A stretch of DNA of 64,000 nucleotides from the NCBI GenBank assembly GCA_023268155.1, contig JALNKM010000001.1, forward strand, positions 186,001-250,000, read 5' to 3'. The position numbers were made by a program, and so were the translations under genes. Shown here in pieces: positions 1 to 8,635 of this stretch. How positions within the stretch are numbered: position 1 is the first letter of the stretch; each line of letters opens with the position of its first letter. The DNA comes from Candidatus Geocrenenecus huangii (GTDB lineage Archaea; Thermoproteota; Nitrososphaeria_A; Caldarchaeales; Wolframiiraptoraceae). Below the pieces are notes generated by a model, which did not search any database, had not been told where the DNA came from, and saw only the letters and a list, made by a program, of their open reading frames with translations.

Positions 1-422
1 TCTAACGCTTTAGTTGCTGCTTTCTTGTATCCTTCTATTATCAAGGTCGGATGAACTTCTTTCTCGATTAATTCTTCAGCTTTTGCAAGTAGTTCTCCAG
101 CCAGTACAACCGACGTAGTTGTCCCATCGCCGACTTCTGCATCTTGAGCTTTAGCTACCTCTACTAACATCTTGGCTACCGGATGTTCTACGTCCATTTC
201 TTTGAGTATGGTTGCGCCGTCATTGGTTATGACAACGTCTCCAAAACTGTCTACAAGCATCTTATCCATCCCTCTAGGACCTAGAGAAGACTTCATTGTC
301 TCAGCGATGATCTTTGCAACAGTGATGTTTGAGAGTTGTGCTTCTCTACCCCTCGATCTTGTCGTCCCCTCTTTCAAAACTATTACGGGGATACCTCCTG
401 CTGAAGAAGGTGCTGCAGCCAT
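1..422 (-). CDS. Thermosome (group II chaperonin) subunit, 5' part only
   Basis: ATP-dependent cytosolic folding chaperonin. The window holds only the first 140 codons; the gene runs off the left edge. The N-terminal equatorial domain is clear: the reverse-strand protein contains [19 protein letters not shown], then TNDGATIL and the ATPase motif GDGTTSVV, all classic for thermosomes. Start ATG at 422 is supported by a Shine-Dalgarno sequence GAGGGTGA (429-436, spacing 6) and a TATA box at 471-483. The paralogue count cannot be judged here. Confidence 0.96.
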   Translation of the reverse strand, partial: MAAAPSSAGGIPVIVLKEGTTRSRGREAQLSNITVAKIIAETMKSSLGPRGMDKMLVDSFGDVVITNDGATILKEMDVEHPVAKMLVEVAKAQDAEVGDGTTTSVVLAGELLAKAEELIEKEVHPTLIIEGYKKAATKAL

Positions 423-470
423 ATCACATCACCCTCACACTATATACTTTCTAGAGAAAATAGTTTTTCA

Positions 471-483
471 GCTATATTATAAG
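471..483 (-). promoter_or_regulatory. TATA box of the thermosome gene
   Basis: Reverse strand reads CTTATATAATAGC. It predicts a transcript start near 450, giving a leader of about 28 nt that contains the GAGGGTGA ribosome site at 429-436. A leadered transcript is the exception among the promoters recognised in this window. Confidence 0.6.
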
Positions 484-691
484 CCTTTACTTGTTAAACT
501 TAAATAATAAGCACCTTCTTCAATCACGCCTCTTTTCCACCCATTATTCTTTCTCGAAAAACCATAAATAAGGAGCATATCTTCACAGTGGCAGATGTAG
601 ATCGCTAGAAACCTTCACTTTTGTGTATTTTACGAACTATTTTATCGATCAATTTTTAAAGTGTCGCTTCCCCTATAATAAAGGTTAGAGT

Positions 692-1597
692 ATGTTCAGC
701 ATCAGAAAGTCTACGTTTTCAATGGGCACCATCGTTACAATAACCTTAGTTCACGAAGATATAGGATATGCTAAAAGGATAATAGATGAAGCATTTAGCG
801 AATTAAAGCGTATAGAAAGAATTATGAGCATATATGATGAAGAAAGTGAAGTTAACAAATTAAATAAGGAAGGATTCCTAGAACACGCAAGTGATGAATT
901 AATCTATATCTTGAAAGAGGCTATCAGGATAAGCAAATTAACTAGAGGAGTATACGATGTAACTATACTACCATTAATAGAATACATCGTTAGAAAACGT
1001 GGAGAACTGGATGAGGAAGAATTAGAAAGAATTCTAGAGTTAGTCGATTATTCACTCATCGAGATCAGTGGGAAGAGCATAAGATTCTTAAAGAAAGGCA
1101 TGAAGATCGTCTTAAATAGCGTAGCTAAAGGATATGCCGTTGATTTGGCATCGGAATATTTAATAAAACATGGAGTTAAGCACGCGTTGATTAATGCCGG
1201 AGGAGACCTGAAAGCAGTAGGTGAGAAAACAGATGGAGAACCCTGGAGGATAGCTATTAGAAATCCATTTGAGAAAGATAAGAGTATCTGTAAGTTAATG
1301 ATATATAGTTCTTCTGTAGCAACAAGTGGAAACTATGAACGTAGAATAGGGAGTGGGAACTTTTCTCATATTTTAAATCCTTACCTAAAGAATTCACTGA
1401 GTAGTCAGGTGGTTAGCGCCACAGTAATTACGGAGAGAGCCTTAATAGCTGATGCTCTCGCCACCAGCTTATGCGCCATGAATCCATCTGAGAGCATTCA
1501 CCTCATTGAAGAATTAGGAGAAGCGGAGGCAATGATAATCACAAATAATAGAGACATAATAAAAACTAGAAATTTTCGAATTTACGAAGGCGATTGA
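692..1597 (+). CDS. apbE: FAD:protein FMN transferase (ApbE family)
   Basis: Transfers FMN from FAD to a threonine of the motif (S/T)GAT in target proteins. Family signatures: SMGTIVTITL at 10-19, SVAKGYAVD near 142-150, INAGGDLKAVG near 166-176, and the C-terminal ADALATSLCAMNP near 252-264, which contains the Mg-binding Asp. It is 301 residues long, normal for the family. It lies tail to tail with the FMN-binding cytochrome gene, overlapping 16 nt, and that protein carries the target motif. No signal peptide or lipobox is visible. An in-frame TAG (686-688) six nucleotides upstream rules out an N-terminal extension, so this ApbE is probably cytosolic, unlike the exported bacterial enzymes. 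Confidence 0.93.
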   Translation: MFSIRKSTFSMGTIVTITLVHEDIGYAKRIIDEAFSELKRIERIMSIYDEESEVNKLNKEGFLEHASDELIYILKEAIRISKLTRGVYDVTILPLIEYIVRKRGELDEEELERILELVDYSLIEISGKSIRFLKKGMKIVLNSVAKGYAVDLASEYLIKHGVKHALINAGGDLKAVGEKTDGEPWRIAIRNPFEKDKSICKLMIYSSSVATSGNYERRIGSGNFSHILNPYLKNSLSSQVVSATVITERALIADALATSLCAMNPSESIHLIEELGEAEAMIITNNRDIIKTRNFRIYEGD

Positions 1598-3036
1598 ACT
1601 TCTTCAAGTATTTTTCTTATAGTTTCTACTATCAGAGTCGATGATATCGTTGCTCCAGAAACTGCGTCGATCTTTCCTTCAGGAGACAACCTCATTTCCT
1701 CAATGGTTAAACCTATAAATTGATTTTCAAAATCGGGATCTAATATCTTATCATTCAGAACATGAATGTCCGGTTTTAATTTCTCGACATCTATCATCCT
1801 GACCTTGTAATCTAGGTCAATAATTCCTGTCACGGTAAGTCTATCCGTTGGAGCGTATACTCTTTCATGGAAACCATAGCCTATTAGCATTCCTTCAGCA
1901 TCATATATTTCATAATATACTATTTTGCCGTCTTTCACAACCGGGACAAAATCGTATGCTGTTGGAAATAGTTCTTTGAATTTATCTGCTAACTCTTTCT
2001 CGATTGGTGGAGGCGCCTCTACTACTTCGATCATCTTTGAGACACCATTTACTTCTATTGTATGTCGGCCTATTTCGTTGATGGTTGTCTTGAAATTGAT
2101 CAGATTTGTTTCACCATCGAGTAGAGCAATATTTTTCTCTGCTACTATCTTACCATCTACTGATAATTGAATTGGAAATGAGCTTTCCCTGTAACCCATA
2201 TTCGTTACTTCCACAGATATTACGAATGGTTTACCAACCATGACTTTAGGGGGTTCTACTATTATATCTCCTATCCGACATTGTGGTTTTTGTAGTAATT
2301 CTGAAAAGAGATAGGAAAAACCTATTGCAGGGATAAGCCAGAGAAACGTCTTTATCATTCTACGTCTTGTCAACAATGTTTGCTCTTCCTCCTCGAACAT
2401 TTTCGGATGGTGCTGTTTAACCCATTCTTCTGGCACTTTACCGTTAATGAACATAGCTCTCATTGCTGAACGCTGTTCTGGCAAGATTATGTTCAATATG
2501 AAATGTACCAAGACAAATAACGACAAGATAATAGAAGCAATCCTGTGAAATAGTCTAAGCAAGTTGTAGTCAATATAGAGAAACCTTGTCCACATTATTA
2601 TACCCGTAGAGCCGAGAATGAATAGGCATATTAGTGCAACCCAATACAGCAGCTTCTCTCCAGGGACATGAAACCCGAGAACAGGCTTAGCCTTCCTAAA
2701 GAATTTATGTCCGTAATACGCTACGAGGTCCTTTAAATCTCTGAATGTGAATAATATATGAGATTTTTTCTTCTTCAAACCAAACCCGAAAACGTGAACT
2801 GTAAATGCTAAGCTAATTAAGCCTGTAACGACGTACCTGTGTAGTATTCGTCGTACTCCCTCTCCACCGATTACGTCTGTTATCCATCTGAACTGTGCTC
2901 CTAAATTAAATCCGAATAAAGTAAGATTTAATTGAGGAAGACCAGAAATTATTGCTATAAGTATACCGGATAAATTTATCAGGTGTGAAATTCTATCAAG
3001 AGTATCCCATCGCTGGACAAGATTCTTCCTAAACAT
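1582..3036 (-). CDS. Membrane cytochrome b (FdhI-like) fused to CARDB-like and FMN-binding domains
   Basis: Predicted membrane electron-transfer protein of 484 residues. Five hydrophobic helices lie near 14-34, 72-90, 128-150, 163-185 and 230-250, with candidate heme-ligand histidines in RISHLINLSG, RRILHRYVV, FTVHVFGFG, LRLFHRIAS and VLVHFILN, as in the cytochrome b subunit of formate dehydrogenases. Positive loops (KKKKSH, LLTRRRMIK) suggest N-in and C-out. An Ig-like CARDB-type segment follows (about 258-335), then an FMN-binding domain (about 345-480) ending in DAVSGATIS, where Thr463 is the expected ApbE flavinylation site. TATA sequence at 3054-3066 sits 24 nt before the ATG, so the transcript is likely leaderless. 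Inference: it carries electrons outward to the two adjacent Tat flavoproteins. Confidence 0.85.
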   Translation of the reverse strand: MFRKNLVQRWDTLDRISHLINLSGILIAIISGLPQLNLTLFGFNLGAQFRWITDVIGGEGVRRILHRYVVTGLISLAFTVHVFGFGLKKKKSHILFTFRDLKDLVAYYGHKFFRKAKPVLGFHVPGEKLLYWVALICLFILGSTGIIMWTRFLYIDYNLLRLFHRIASIILSLFVLVHFILNIILPEQRSAMRAMFINGKVPEEWVKQHHPKMFEEEEQTLLTRRRMIKTFLWLIPAIGFSYLFSELLQKPQCRIGDIIVEPPKVMVGKPFVISVEVTNMGYRESSFPIQLSVDGKIVAEKNIALLDGETNLINFKTTINEIGRHTIEVNGVSKMIEVVEAPPPIEKELADKFKELFPTAYDFVPVVKDGKIVYYEIYDAEGMLIGYGFHERVYAPTDRLTVTGIIDLDYKVRMIDVEKLKPDIHVLNDKILDPDFENQFIGLTIEEMRLSPEGKIDAVSGATISSTLIVETIRKILEEVQSPS

Positions 3037-3053
3037 CAGAGAGGTTTATCTAT

Positions 3054-3066
3054 CGTTAAAATATTA
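3054..3066 (-). promoter_or_regulatory. TATA box of the cytochrome b/FMN-binding gene
   Basis: Reverse strand TAATATTTTAACG, centred 24 nt ahead of the ATG at 3036. No ribosome binding site is visible, so a leaderless transcript is likely. Confidence 0.5.
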
Positions 3067-3183
3067 GCCTTATCCATCCTAAGTATAGATATTCTTTACA
3101 ACCTAAGTATTAAGGGTATACATTCTACTGACCAAACGCTAAAATTTCCAGTGTCAGATAATAAGTTTGAGGTCTCTGAAATC

Positions 3184-4941
3184 ATGAGTGAAGAGACTGG
3201 TAAAATTAGTAGGAGAAGTGTTGTTGCATCAATCTCCTCAGGCATAATCGGTTTAATCTTAGGGGGAATAATTGGTAGTCAAGCTTTCCCTAAAGAAGTA
3301 AGAACCACAGAAACGAAAACTGAAACAAGTACTATAACCAAACCCACTACTTTAACTCAAGTATCAACTACTACAACAATTATATCGCCTGAACCGATCT
3401 TCTTAATTCCTCCACCACCTATCCCAGACGAACAGATAGCGCAAACTCTAGAATATGATGTAGTAATAGTCGGTGCTGGTACATCTGGATTAGCTGCAGC
3501 AGTCGCGGCTGCTGAGGAAGGAGTAGAGGTAGTTTTGCTTGAACGTGAGTCTACTTTTTCTGCACGTGGTGGCGACAACACAGCTTTAAATAGCAAGAAA
3601 CATAAACAACTAGGCATTTATATTGAGCCTGAGGAAGTCATTAAAAAGCTAATGGAAATTTCAGGTTATAGAGCTGACGAAAGAATAATCAGATTATGGG
3701 CTTATAATTCTGGCAAGGTAATGGATTGGCTCATAGATATATGTGAAAAGGAGGGCGTGAAGACTTGGCTGGTTATTCCGGATAGAACAGATAAATACAC
3801 TTTCGTGGTTGATAAGTGGCCTCCCACTGAGGCTCCACCTGGATGGGACTACAGAAAGCAGACATATATAGAATATCCAACATGTCATAGATTTGGGGAT
3901 ACACCAACAGCGAATCAGGGTTTACTACTCTCAATTCTGGAAAAGAAAGCAAGAGATCTGGGGGTAGAGATAAGGTATGAGACGAATGCATTAAGGCTTG
4001 AAAGACCTGACAATGGAGGGGTTAAAGCAGTAATAGCTCAGACAAAAGATGGAAAATACATAAGATTTAGGGCTAGAAGGGCCATAATACTTTCAACAGG
4101 GGACTATGGAGGTAACCGAGCAATGGTGGAGTATTTCTTACCTGAGGAATTTGCTAAGTTACCAGACTTAAGAAGCATCTTTGGATTGCCCTCGCCTACC
4201 GGTGATGGGCATTTAATGGCCTATTGGATAGGTGCACAGATTGAGCCGAGACCACATTGTGCAATGGTTCATGCTTGGCATGCAATGGGGACCGCCCCAT
4301 TTTTAATGATCGATAAATTTGGTAAAAGATTCGCCAACGAGGACTTAATCTCGAATGTTCTAGCATTTCCAATACAATGTTTGAGGAATGGAGGCATATG
4401 GGTTGTTTTCGATTCAAATTGGCCAAAGTATACATATAACTTAGGGCCAGGATTTTTCAGAATTTGGAAAGCCGACGATATAACATTGAAAGAATTCCAG
4501 GAGAAGATAGAGTCAGGACAGATAATAGAAGCAAATACTATTGATGAACTTGCAGAAAAAATGAGGGGAATTACTCCGGAATTAGACGTTGCAATATTCA
4601 AGAAAACAGTCGAAAGATACAATGAACTATGTAGGAAAGGAGTAGACGAGGATTTCGGTAAGAGATCGGATTACTTGTTTCCCGTGGACACGAAGCCTTT
4701 TTACGCAAACTGGAACCCTCCTCAAGCAGCATTCCTAGTTACAATGGGCGGGCTAATCACAAATGAAAACCTACAACCGGTGGATAAAGATGGAAAAGCG
4801 ATACCCGGCTTATATGTTACCGGAAACCTCGTTGGAAGAAGGTTTGGATTAGATTATCCACTTATATGTCCAGGGCTAAGTCATAGTATGGCTTGGACGA
4901 CAGGATACATAGCGGGAAAAAACGCTTCAAGAGAAAAATAA
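3184..4941 (+). CDS. Tat-exported FAD-binding fumarate-reductase-like flavoprotein 1
   Basis: FAD-dependent reductase or dehydrogenase of the FAD_binding_2 (fumarate reductase/urocanate reductase/ketosteroid dehydrogenase) family, exported folded by Tat. Twin-arginine signal KISRRSVVASISS is followed by a hydrophobic core and a Thr-rich linker; the dinucleotide fold is VVIVGAGTSGLAAAVAA and the family motif GKRFANEDL is present. The C-terminus has FGLDYPLICPGLSHSMAW in place of the NRLGG stretch of true fumarate reductases, so the substrate is unknown. A GTG at 3151 is possible, but ATG 3184 has GAGGT upstream (3169-3173) and gives the same Tat spacing as the paralogue at 5227. The neighbouring flavinylated cytochrome is the likely electron donor. 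No c-type heme CxxCH motif is present. Confidence 0.9.
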   Translation: MSEETGKISRRSVVASISSGIIGLILGGIIGSQAFPKEVRTTETKTETSTITKPTTLTQVSTTTTIISPEPIFLIPPPPIPDEQIAQTLEYDVVIVGAGTSGLAAAVAAAEEGVEVVLLERESTFSARGGDNTALNSKKHKQLGIYIEPEEVIKKLMEISGYRADERIIRLWAYNSGKVMDWLIDICEKEGVKTWLVIPDRTDKYTFVVDKWPPTEAPPGWDYRKQTYIEYPTCHRFGDTPTANQGLLLSILEKKARDLGVEIRYETNALRLERPDNGGVKAVIAQTKDGKYIRFRARRAIILSTGDYGGNRAMVEYFLPEEFAKLPDLRSIFGLPSPTGDGHLMAYWIGAQIEPRPHCAMVHAWHAMGTAPFLMIDKFGKRFANEDLISNVLAFPIQCLRNGGIWVVFDSNWPKYTYNLGPGFFRIWKADDITLKEFQEKIESGQIIEANTIDELAEKMRGITPELDVAIFKKTVERYNELCRKGVDEDFGKRSDYLFPVDTKPFYANWNPPQAAFLVTMGGLITNENLQPVDKDGKAIPGLYVTGNLVGRRFGLDYPLICPGLSHSMAWTTGYIAGKNASREK

Positions 4942-5164
4942 CCGAGGCATAGATCCCATAAAATTCTACAATTAGTATCTGCTACCTTTCATTTAGTACG
5001 TTAATCCGAAGGATCATCCTACAAGCGGGCTATTGATTTCCCTGCAGTTTAGGTAAGTGCTTTAGCCAGCCAGAGAAACTACCTTTACTTTTTTTGTCAC
5101 GATGAGAACAGTCTCTCCTCTGCTGATATGTTATATATGGAATATACTTAGAAGTTTCTTTTTG

Positions 5165-5178
5165 TATTTATATAATTT
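5165..5178 (+). promoter_or_regulatory. TATA-like sequence before the second Tat flavoprotein gene
   Basis: Sequence GTATTTATATAATT, centred about 55 nt upstream of the ATG at 5227. It suggests this gene can be transcribed separately from its paralogue. A T-run at 5089-5095 (7 T) just upstream could end the preceding transcript. Confidence 0.45.
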
Positions 5179-5226
5179 ACCTAATGTCTCAGAAATCTTA
5201 AATTGAGCTGAGAAGAATTTCTCCAT

Positions 5227-6987
5227 ATGAGTGCACAAGCTCCCGAAAAAGGTGCAAAAGTCTCACGTAGGAGTTTCTTATCCGCGACTGCAACGGGCGT
5301 TGCAGGACTTGTCGTTGGTGGAATAATTGGTAGCCAAGTATTTCCGAAAGAAATAAAGATAACAGAGACAAAAGTTGAGACAACAACGGTTACTAAACCA
5401 ACTACTGTAACTCAAACATCAACAGTTACAGTTGCAGGTGAACCTGCAATACTTACTCCTCCACTGCCAATACCTGATGAAAAAATAGCTGAAAAAATTA
5501 CTGCCGACATCGTAGTCGTTGGTGCTGGTCTAGCTGGACTGATGGCCGCATACTCGGCCGCTGAAGAAGGAGCTAATACTGTTGTTATAGAAAAGCACAA
5601 AGGACCCAATGTCAGAGGAGCCCACATAAATCCTGGTCCAGCCGGCAAGCTCTTCAAAGAGGCGGGAATATCTGTAGACTACGAGAAAGCCATCCGTGAG
5701 CAGATCGATGTAATCTCAGGCAATAAAGTTGATGAATCGCTTGTTAGGTTGTGGTTAGCTAATTCCTCAAGAATCGCAGACTTTATCGCTGACCTTGCGA
5801 GAGCAAATGGTATTCCAGCTCAAGTACTAAAGCCTAAAACATATCTCGAGGATGAATGGAGAGAATGGCCTAGGCCAACCTATAAATTCAGTGATGAAAC
5901 AGATTTTGACGGTGTAGCTCAGCTCGCACCAGTATTGGAGAAACTAGCTAAAGATAAAGGAGCAAAATTCTATTACAATACTAGGGCTGTTCAACTTATC
6001 CGAGAGAACGGTAAGGTTACGGGGGTTGTCGCGCAAGACGCTAACGGTAGATACATAAAATTTACTTCAAATAAGGCAGTGATTCTCTGTACAGGAGACT
6101 ATTCGTCAAATAAGGACCTCCTGAAGCTTTGGGCTCCACCTGAAGTCGCAAGATTAGCAGATATACCCAATAGAATAATCTACCCAATGATTACTCCAAC
6201 TAATACGGGAGACGGACAGTTAATGGGCTTATGGATAGGCGCTGCCCTAGATGAACCACCACACTGCCCACTCTGTTACATAATGACTGGGGGTGACGTA
6301 GGATTCGCTATAAGTTCACTTGCCGGTTTAGGTCCCGGTAAAGGATACATGCTTATATGCAACCCCTTCTTATTCGTAAACACTTTAGGAGAGCGATTCA
6401 CAAATGAGGCGCTTCCGTGGATGTGGACTATTAACAGAGTTTTACAACAACCTAAAGCTATGTATTGGGCGATATTCGACTCTAAGTGGGAGGAGCAAGT
6501 TACTAAACATGGTGGTGGTTATCGAAGAATAACTGATCCAGAGCTGGGTAAAGAGTTTCTACAGGGTGCATTGAATAATGGAGCAGCAGTAACGGCTAAC
6601 ACGATAGAAGAACTTGCAGAGAAGATGGGAGTTCCTATAGAAACCTTCAAGAAGACGATTGAAAGATATAACGAGTTATGTAAGAAAGGAGTTGATGAAG
6701 ATTTCGGTAAACCATCTAGATACATGGCACCTATTGAGAATCCTCCATTTTATGCTATTCAAGGTATAGCAGTACTCCTAAACATGGTTGGCGGAGGATT
6801 AAAAGTAAATAAAGGGCTACAAGTTCTGGATAAAGAGGGTAAACCCATCCCAGGATTATATGCTGCAGGGAATGCTGCAGGAGGCTTCTATGCCCAATAT
6901 TATTCGCTTGTTGTAATTCCAGGTCTTAGCCATAGTAGAGCCGTGACTTTCGGATACCTCGCTGGAAAGAGTGCAGTAAGAAGCTAA
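5227..6987 (+). CDS. Tat-exported FAD-binding fumarate-reductase-like flavoprotein 2
   Basis: Paralogue of the preceding gene, 586 residues, same architecture: Tat signal KVSRRSFLSATATG, Thr-rich linker, then IVVVGAGLAGLMAAYSA (FAD fold), GERFTNEALP, and a C-terminus with VVIPGLSHSRAVTFGYLAGK. The two share segments such as RYNELCKKGVDEDFGK. The sequence between differs considerably (substrate-side loops, for example PPHCPLCYIM here against PRPHCAMVHA there), which suggests different substrates. The Arg of the fumarate-reductase NRLGG motif is missing here too. The 285-nt gap holds its own TATA-like sequence. Part of the ApbE/cytochrome locus. Confidence 0.9.
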   Translation: MSAQAPEKGAKVSRRSFLSATATGVAGLVVGGIIGSQVFPKEIKITETKVETTTVTKPTTVTQTSTVTVAGEPAILTPPLPIPDEKIAEKITADIVVVGAGLAGLMAAYSAAEEGANTVVIEKHKGPNVRGAHINPGPAGKLFKEAGISVDYEKAIREQIDVISGNKVDESLVRLWLANSSRIADFIADLARANGIPAQVLKPKTYLEDEWREWPRPTYKFSDETDFDGVAQLAPVLEKLAKDKGAKFYYNTRAVQLIRENGKVTGVVAQDANGRYIKFTSNKAVILCTGDYSSNKDLLKLWAPPEVARLADIPNRIIYPMITPTNTGDGQLMGLWIGAALDEPPHCPLCYIMTGGDVGFAISSLAGLGPGKGYMLICNPFLFVNTLGERFTNEALPWMWTINRVLQQPKAMYWAIFDSKWEEQVTKHGGGYRRITDPELGKEFLQGALNNGAAVTANTIEELAEKMGVPIETFKKTIERYNELCKKGVDEDFGKPSRYMAPIENPPFYAIQGIAVLLNMVGGGLKVNKGLQVLDKEGKPIPGLYAAGNAAGGFYAQYYSLVVIPGLSHSRAVTFGYLAGKSAVRS

Positions 6988-7309
6988 GACGATTCGAAAA
7001 CGTTATCTTCTACCAACCATTTTTTGAAGAGAAGGATAATTAAATTTAAGGTTTGGATAGCGAGTATGATTTCTGAAGAAGTATCAAACAATTATATTAA
7101 ATCTTCATGTATGTACGAAGGAAAGTACTTGATAGTTAATTTTAGTTAATATTGTTTCGAGGAAAATCGATAAAAAACTATTACTTAGAAACCTAGAAAT
7201 AATTTGGCTCCGAATATTATATTCATACAACGGGAAAAATCTTCATCAGATTAGAACTCCCATTACAAGCAGTAAATCAAATATTTAAGAGAGTATTTCT
7301 TTCTGATAT
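6988..7309 (+). other. Intergenic region, 322 nt
   Basis: AT-rich, no open reading frame of note and no tRNA or structured RNA recognised. Its only supported content is the promoter of the downstream HAD phosphatase gene at its right end. Confidence 0.6.
7281..7289 (+). promoter_or_regulatory. TATA box of the HAD phosphatase gene
   Basis: ATATTTAAG, centred 25 nt before the ATG at 7310, with no ribosome site between. This is the typical spacing of a leaderless archaeal transcript. Confidence 0.6.
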
Positions 7310-8122
7310 ATGATTATGAAAAAGTACAAATGCCTTTTCCTTGATTTGGATGGATGTGTATATCGGGGAAACAAGCTAATATCCGGAGCTAACGAGGCTT
7401 TAGAGAAATTTAGGGAGAAAAATCTCCAGATCCTGTTCATCACCAATAATTCGTCTCTAACCTCCGAAGGCTACTCCAGGAAGCTAAGGGGTCTCAGCAT
7501 TGAAGCTAGACCTGAAGAGATATTGACCTCAGGTGAGGCGACTTCACTATACATACTTAGAGAGTCAGGTCCAAGTAACGTGTTGCCTATAACGGAGAAA
7601 GGATTCAAGGAATATTGCAAGAGGATGAAGCATACCATCATAAAAATAAACGAATGGTGGAAAGCTAACTATGTTGTAGTCGGTATAGATAGGAAGTTCA
7701 ATTACGTGAAGCTGAGAGCCGCTTACAAGGCAATAATGAGTGGTTCAAGATTTCTAGCTACGAATACGGATCCAACTATTCCATCCGATGAAGGTTTTGA
7801 GCCGGGCGCAGGATCAATAGTTGCCGCTATCTCAAAAGCCGTTGGGAAAGACCCTATCGTTATCGGTAAACCTTCTAGAATAATAATGGAGATAGCTTTA
7901 CAAAAGGTTGGCTTCAATCCGAGTGAGGTCTTAGTCGTTGGGGATAGGCTAGATACGGATATTCTTGCAGGCAAGATTATTGGATCTGGCACAGCCCTAG
8001 TCCTTTCCGGAGCAACATCGAAGGATACTGTCGAGGAAGCATCCTCCCAGATTAAACCTGATCATATAGTAGACAACCTACTTGAGCTCTATAGATGCTT
8101 ATTGAATTCTAGTCTAATATAA
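7310..8122 (+). CDS. HAD-superfamily sugar/aryl phosphatase, NagD-like (subclass IIA)
   Basis: Cytosolic phosphohydrolase of 270 residues. Motif I is FLDLDGCVYRG with nucleophile Asp12 and acid/base Asp14; motif II is ITNNSS; the motif III Lys lies in IGKPS; motif IV is VVGDRLDTDILAG. The IIA cap lies between. The family includes p-nitrophenyl phosphatases and phosphoglycolate-type phosphatases; the substrate cannot be told from sequence. The promoter spacing supports the first ATG, though ATG 7316 is possible. It converges with the Lrp regulator, four nucleotides away. Confidence 0.9.
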   Translation: MIMKKYKCLFLDLDGCVYRGNKLISGANEALEKFREKNLQILFITNNSSLTSEGYSRKLRGLSIEARPEEILTSGEATSLYILRESGPSNVLPITEKGFKEYCKRMKHTIIKINEWWKANYVVVGIDRKFNYVKLRAAYKAIMSGSRFLATNTDPTIPSDEGFEPGAGSIVAAISKAVGKDPIVIGKPSRIIMEIALQKVGFNPSEVLVVGDRLDTDILAGKIIGSGTALVLSGATSKDTVEEASSQIKPDHIVDNLLELYRCLLNSSLI

Positions 8123-8126
8123 GCAT

Positions 8127-8579
8127 CTATAATGGTAGGCTATAGGATTCTTTTATTGTTCTTAGAACAATTCTTGTATCGGTTGATATAACACCCTCCA
8201 ATGAACCTATCTTATCAAGTATCTTCGCTAATATTTCCCTGTTCGGCAACCTTAATTTCAGTAAACAATAATAGTCCCCGGTGACATCGTATATTTCCAC
8301 GATCTCGGGGACATTGGACAATTCCTGTAAGAGAGAATCGTACTTGCTTGGTTGAGCTTTTACCGCTACTATTGCTGTAAGATTGTATCCGAGTTTTTCA
8401 GAATCTACAATAGCTTGAATCTTTTTTATGAATCCTTGCTTTATCAATTTCTGGATCCTGGTATATACCGCGGCCTCGCTTAATCCCAGCTTCTTAGCTA
8501 TTTCAGAATAAGATGCTCTCCCGTTCTCCTGAAGTATTCTTAAAATCTCCAAGTCTTTCTCATCATGCAGAGACTTCAT
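8127..8579 (-). CDS. Lrp/AsnC-family transcription regulator
   Basis: 150 residues, the standard Lrp size. N-terminal helix-turn-helix (ILRILQENGRASYSEIAKKL, continuing through AAVYTRIQKLIKQGFI) and a C-terminal RAM ligand-binding domain from about residue 65 (LTAIVAVKAQPSKYDSLL, later VTGDYYCLLKLR). It acts as an oligomeric DNA-binding protein sensing amino acids or other small molecules; the effector is not predictable. An AT-rich TATA-like stretch lies just upstream (about 8604-8617). Targets are unknown; the nearest gene is the GlmU-like enzyme, 56 nt upstream in the same direction. Confidence 0.9.
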   Translation of the reverse strand: MKSLHDEKDLEILRILQENGRASYSEIAKKLGLSEAAVYTRIQKLIKQGFIKKIQAIVDSEKLGYNLTAIVAVKAQPSKYDSLLQELSNVPEIVEIYDVTGDYYCLLKLRLPNREILAKILDKIGSLEGVISTDTRIVLRTIKESYSLPL

Positions 8580-8635
8580 ATCCGTTATTACAATATTGCT
8601 GGAGGGTAATATATTTTCATCATGATAATTAACCT

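Noticed and set aside
5085-5130. C/D box small RNA (ACGATGA ... CTGA)
   Set aside because: Box C has a mismatch, spacing is too short and no C'/D' pair is visible.
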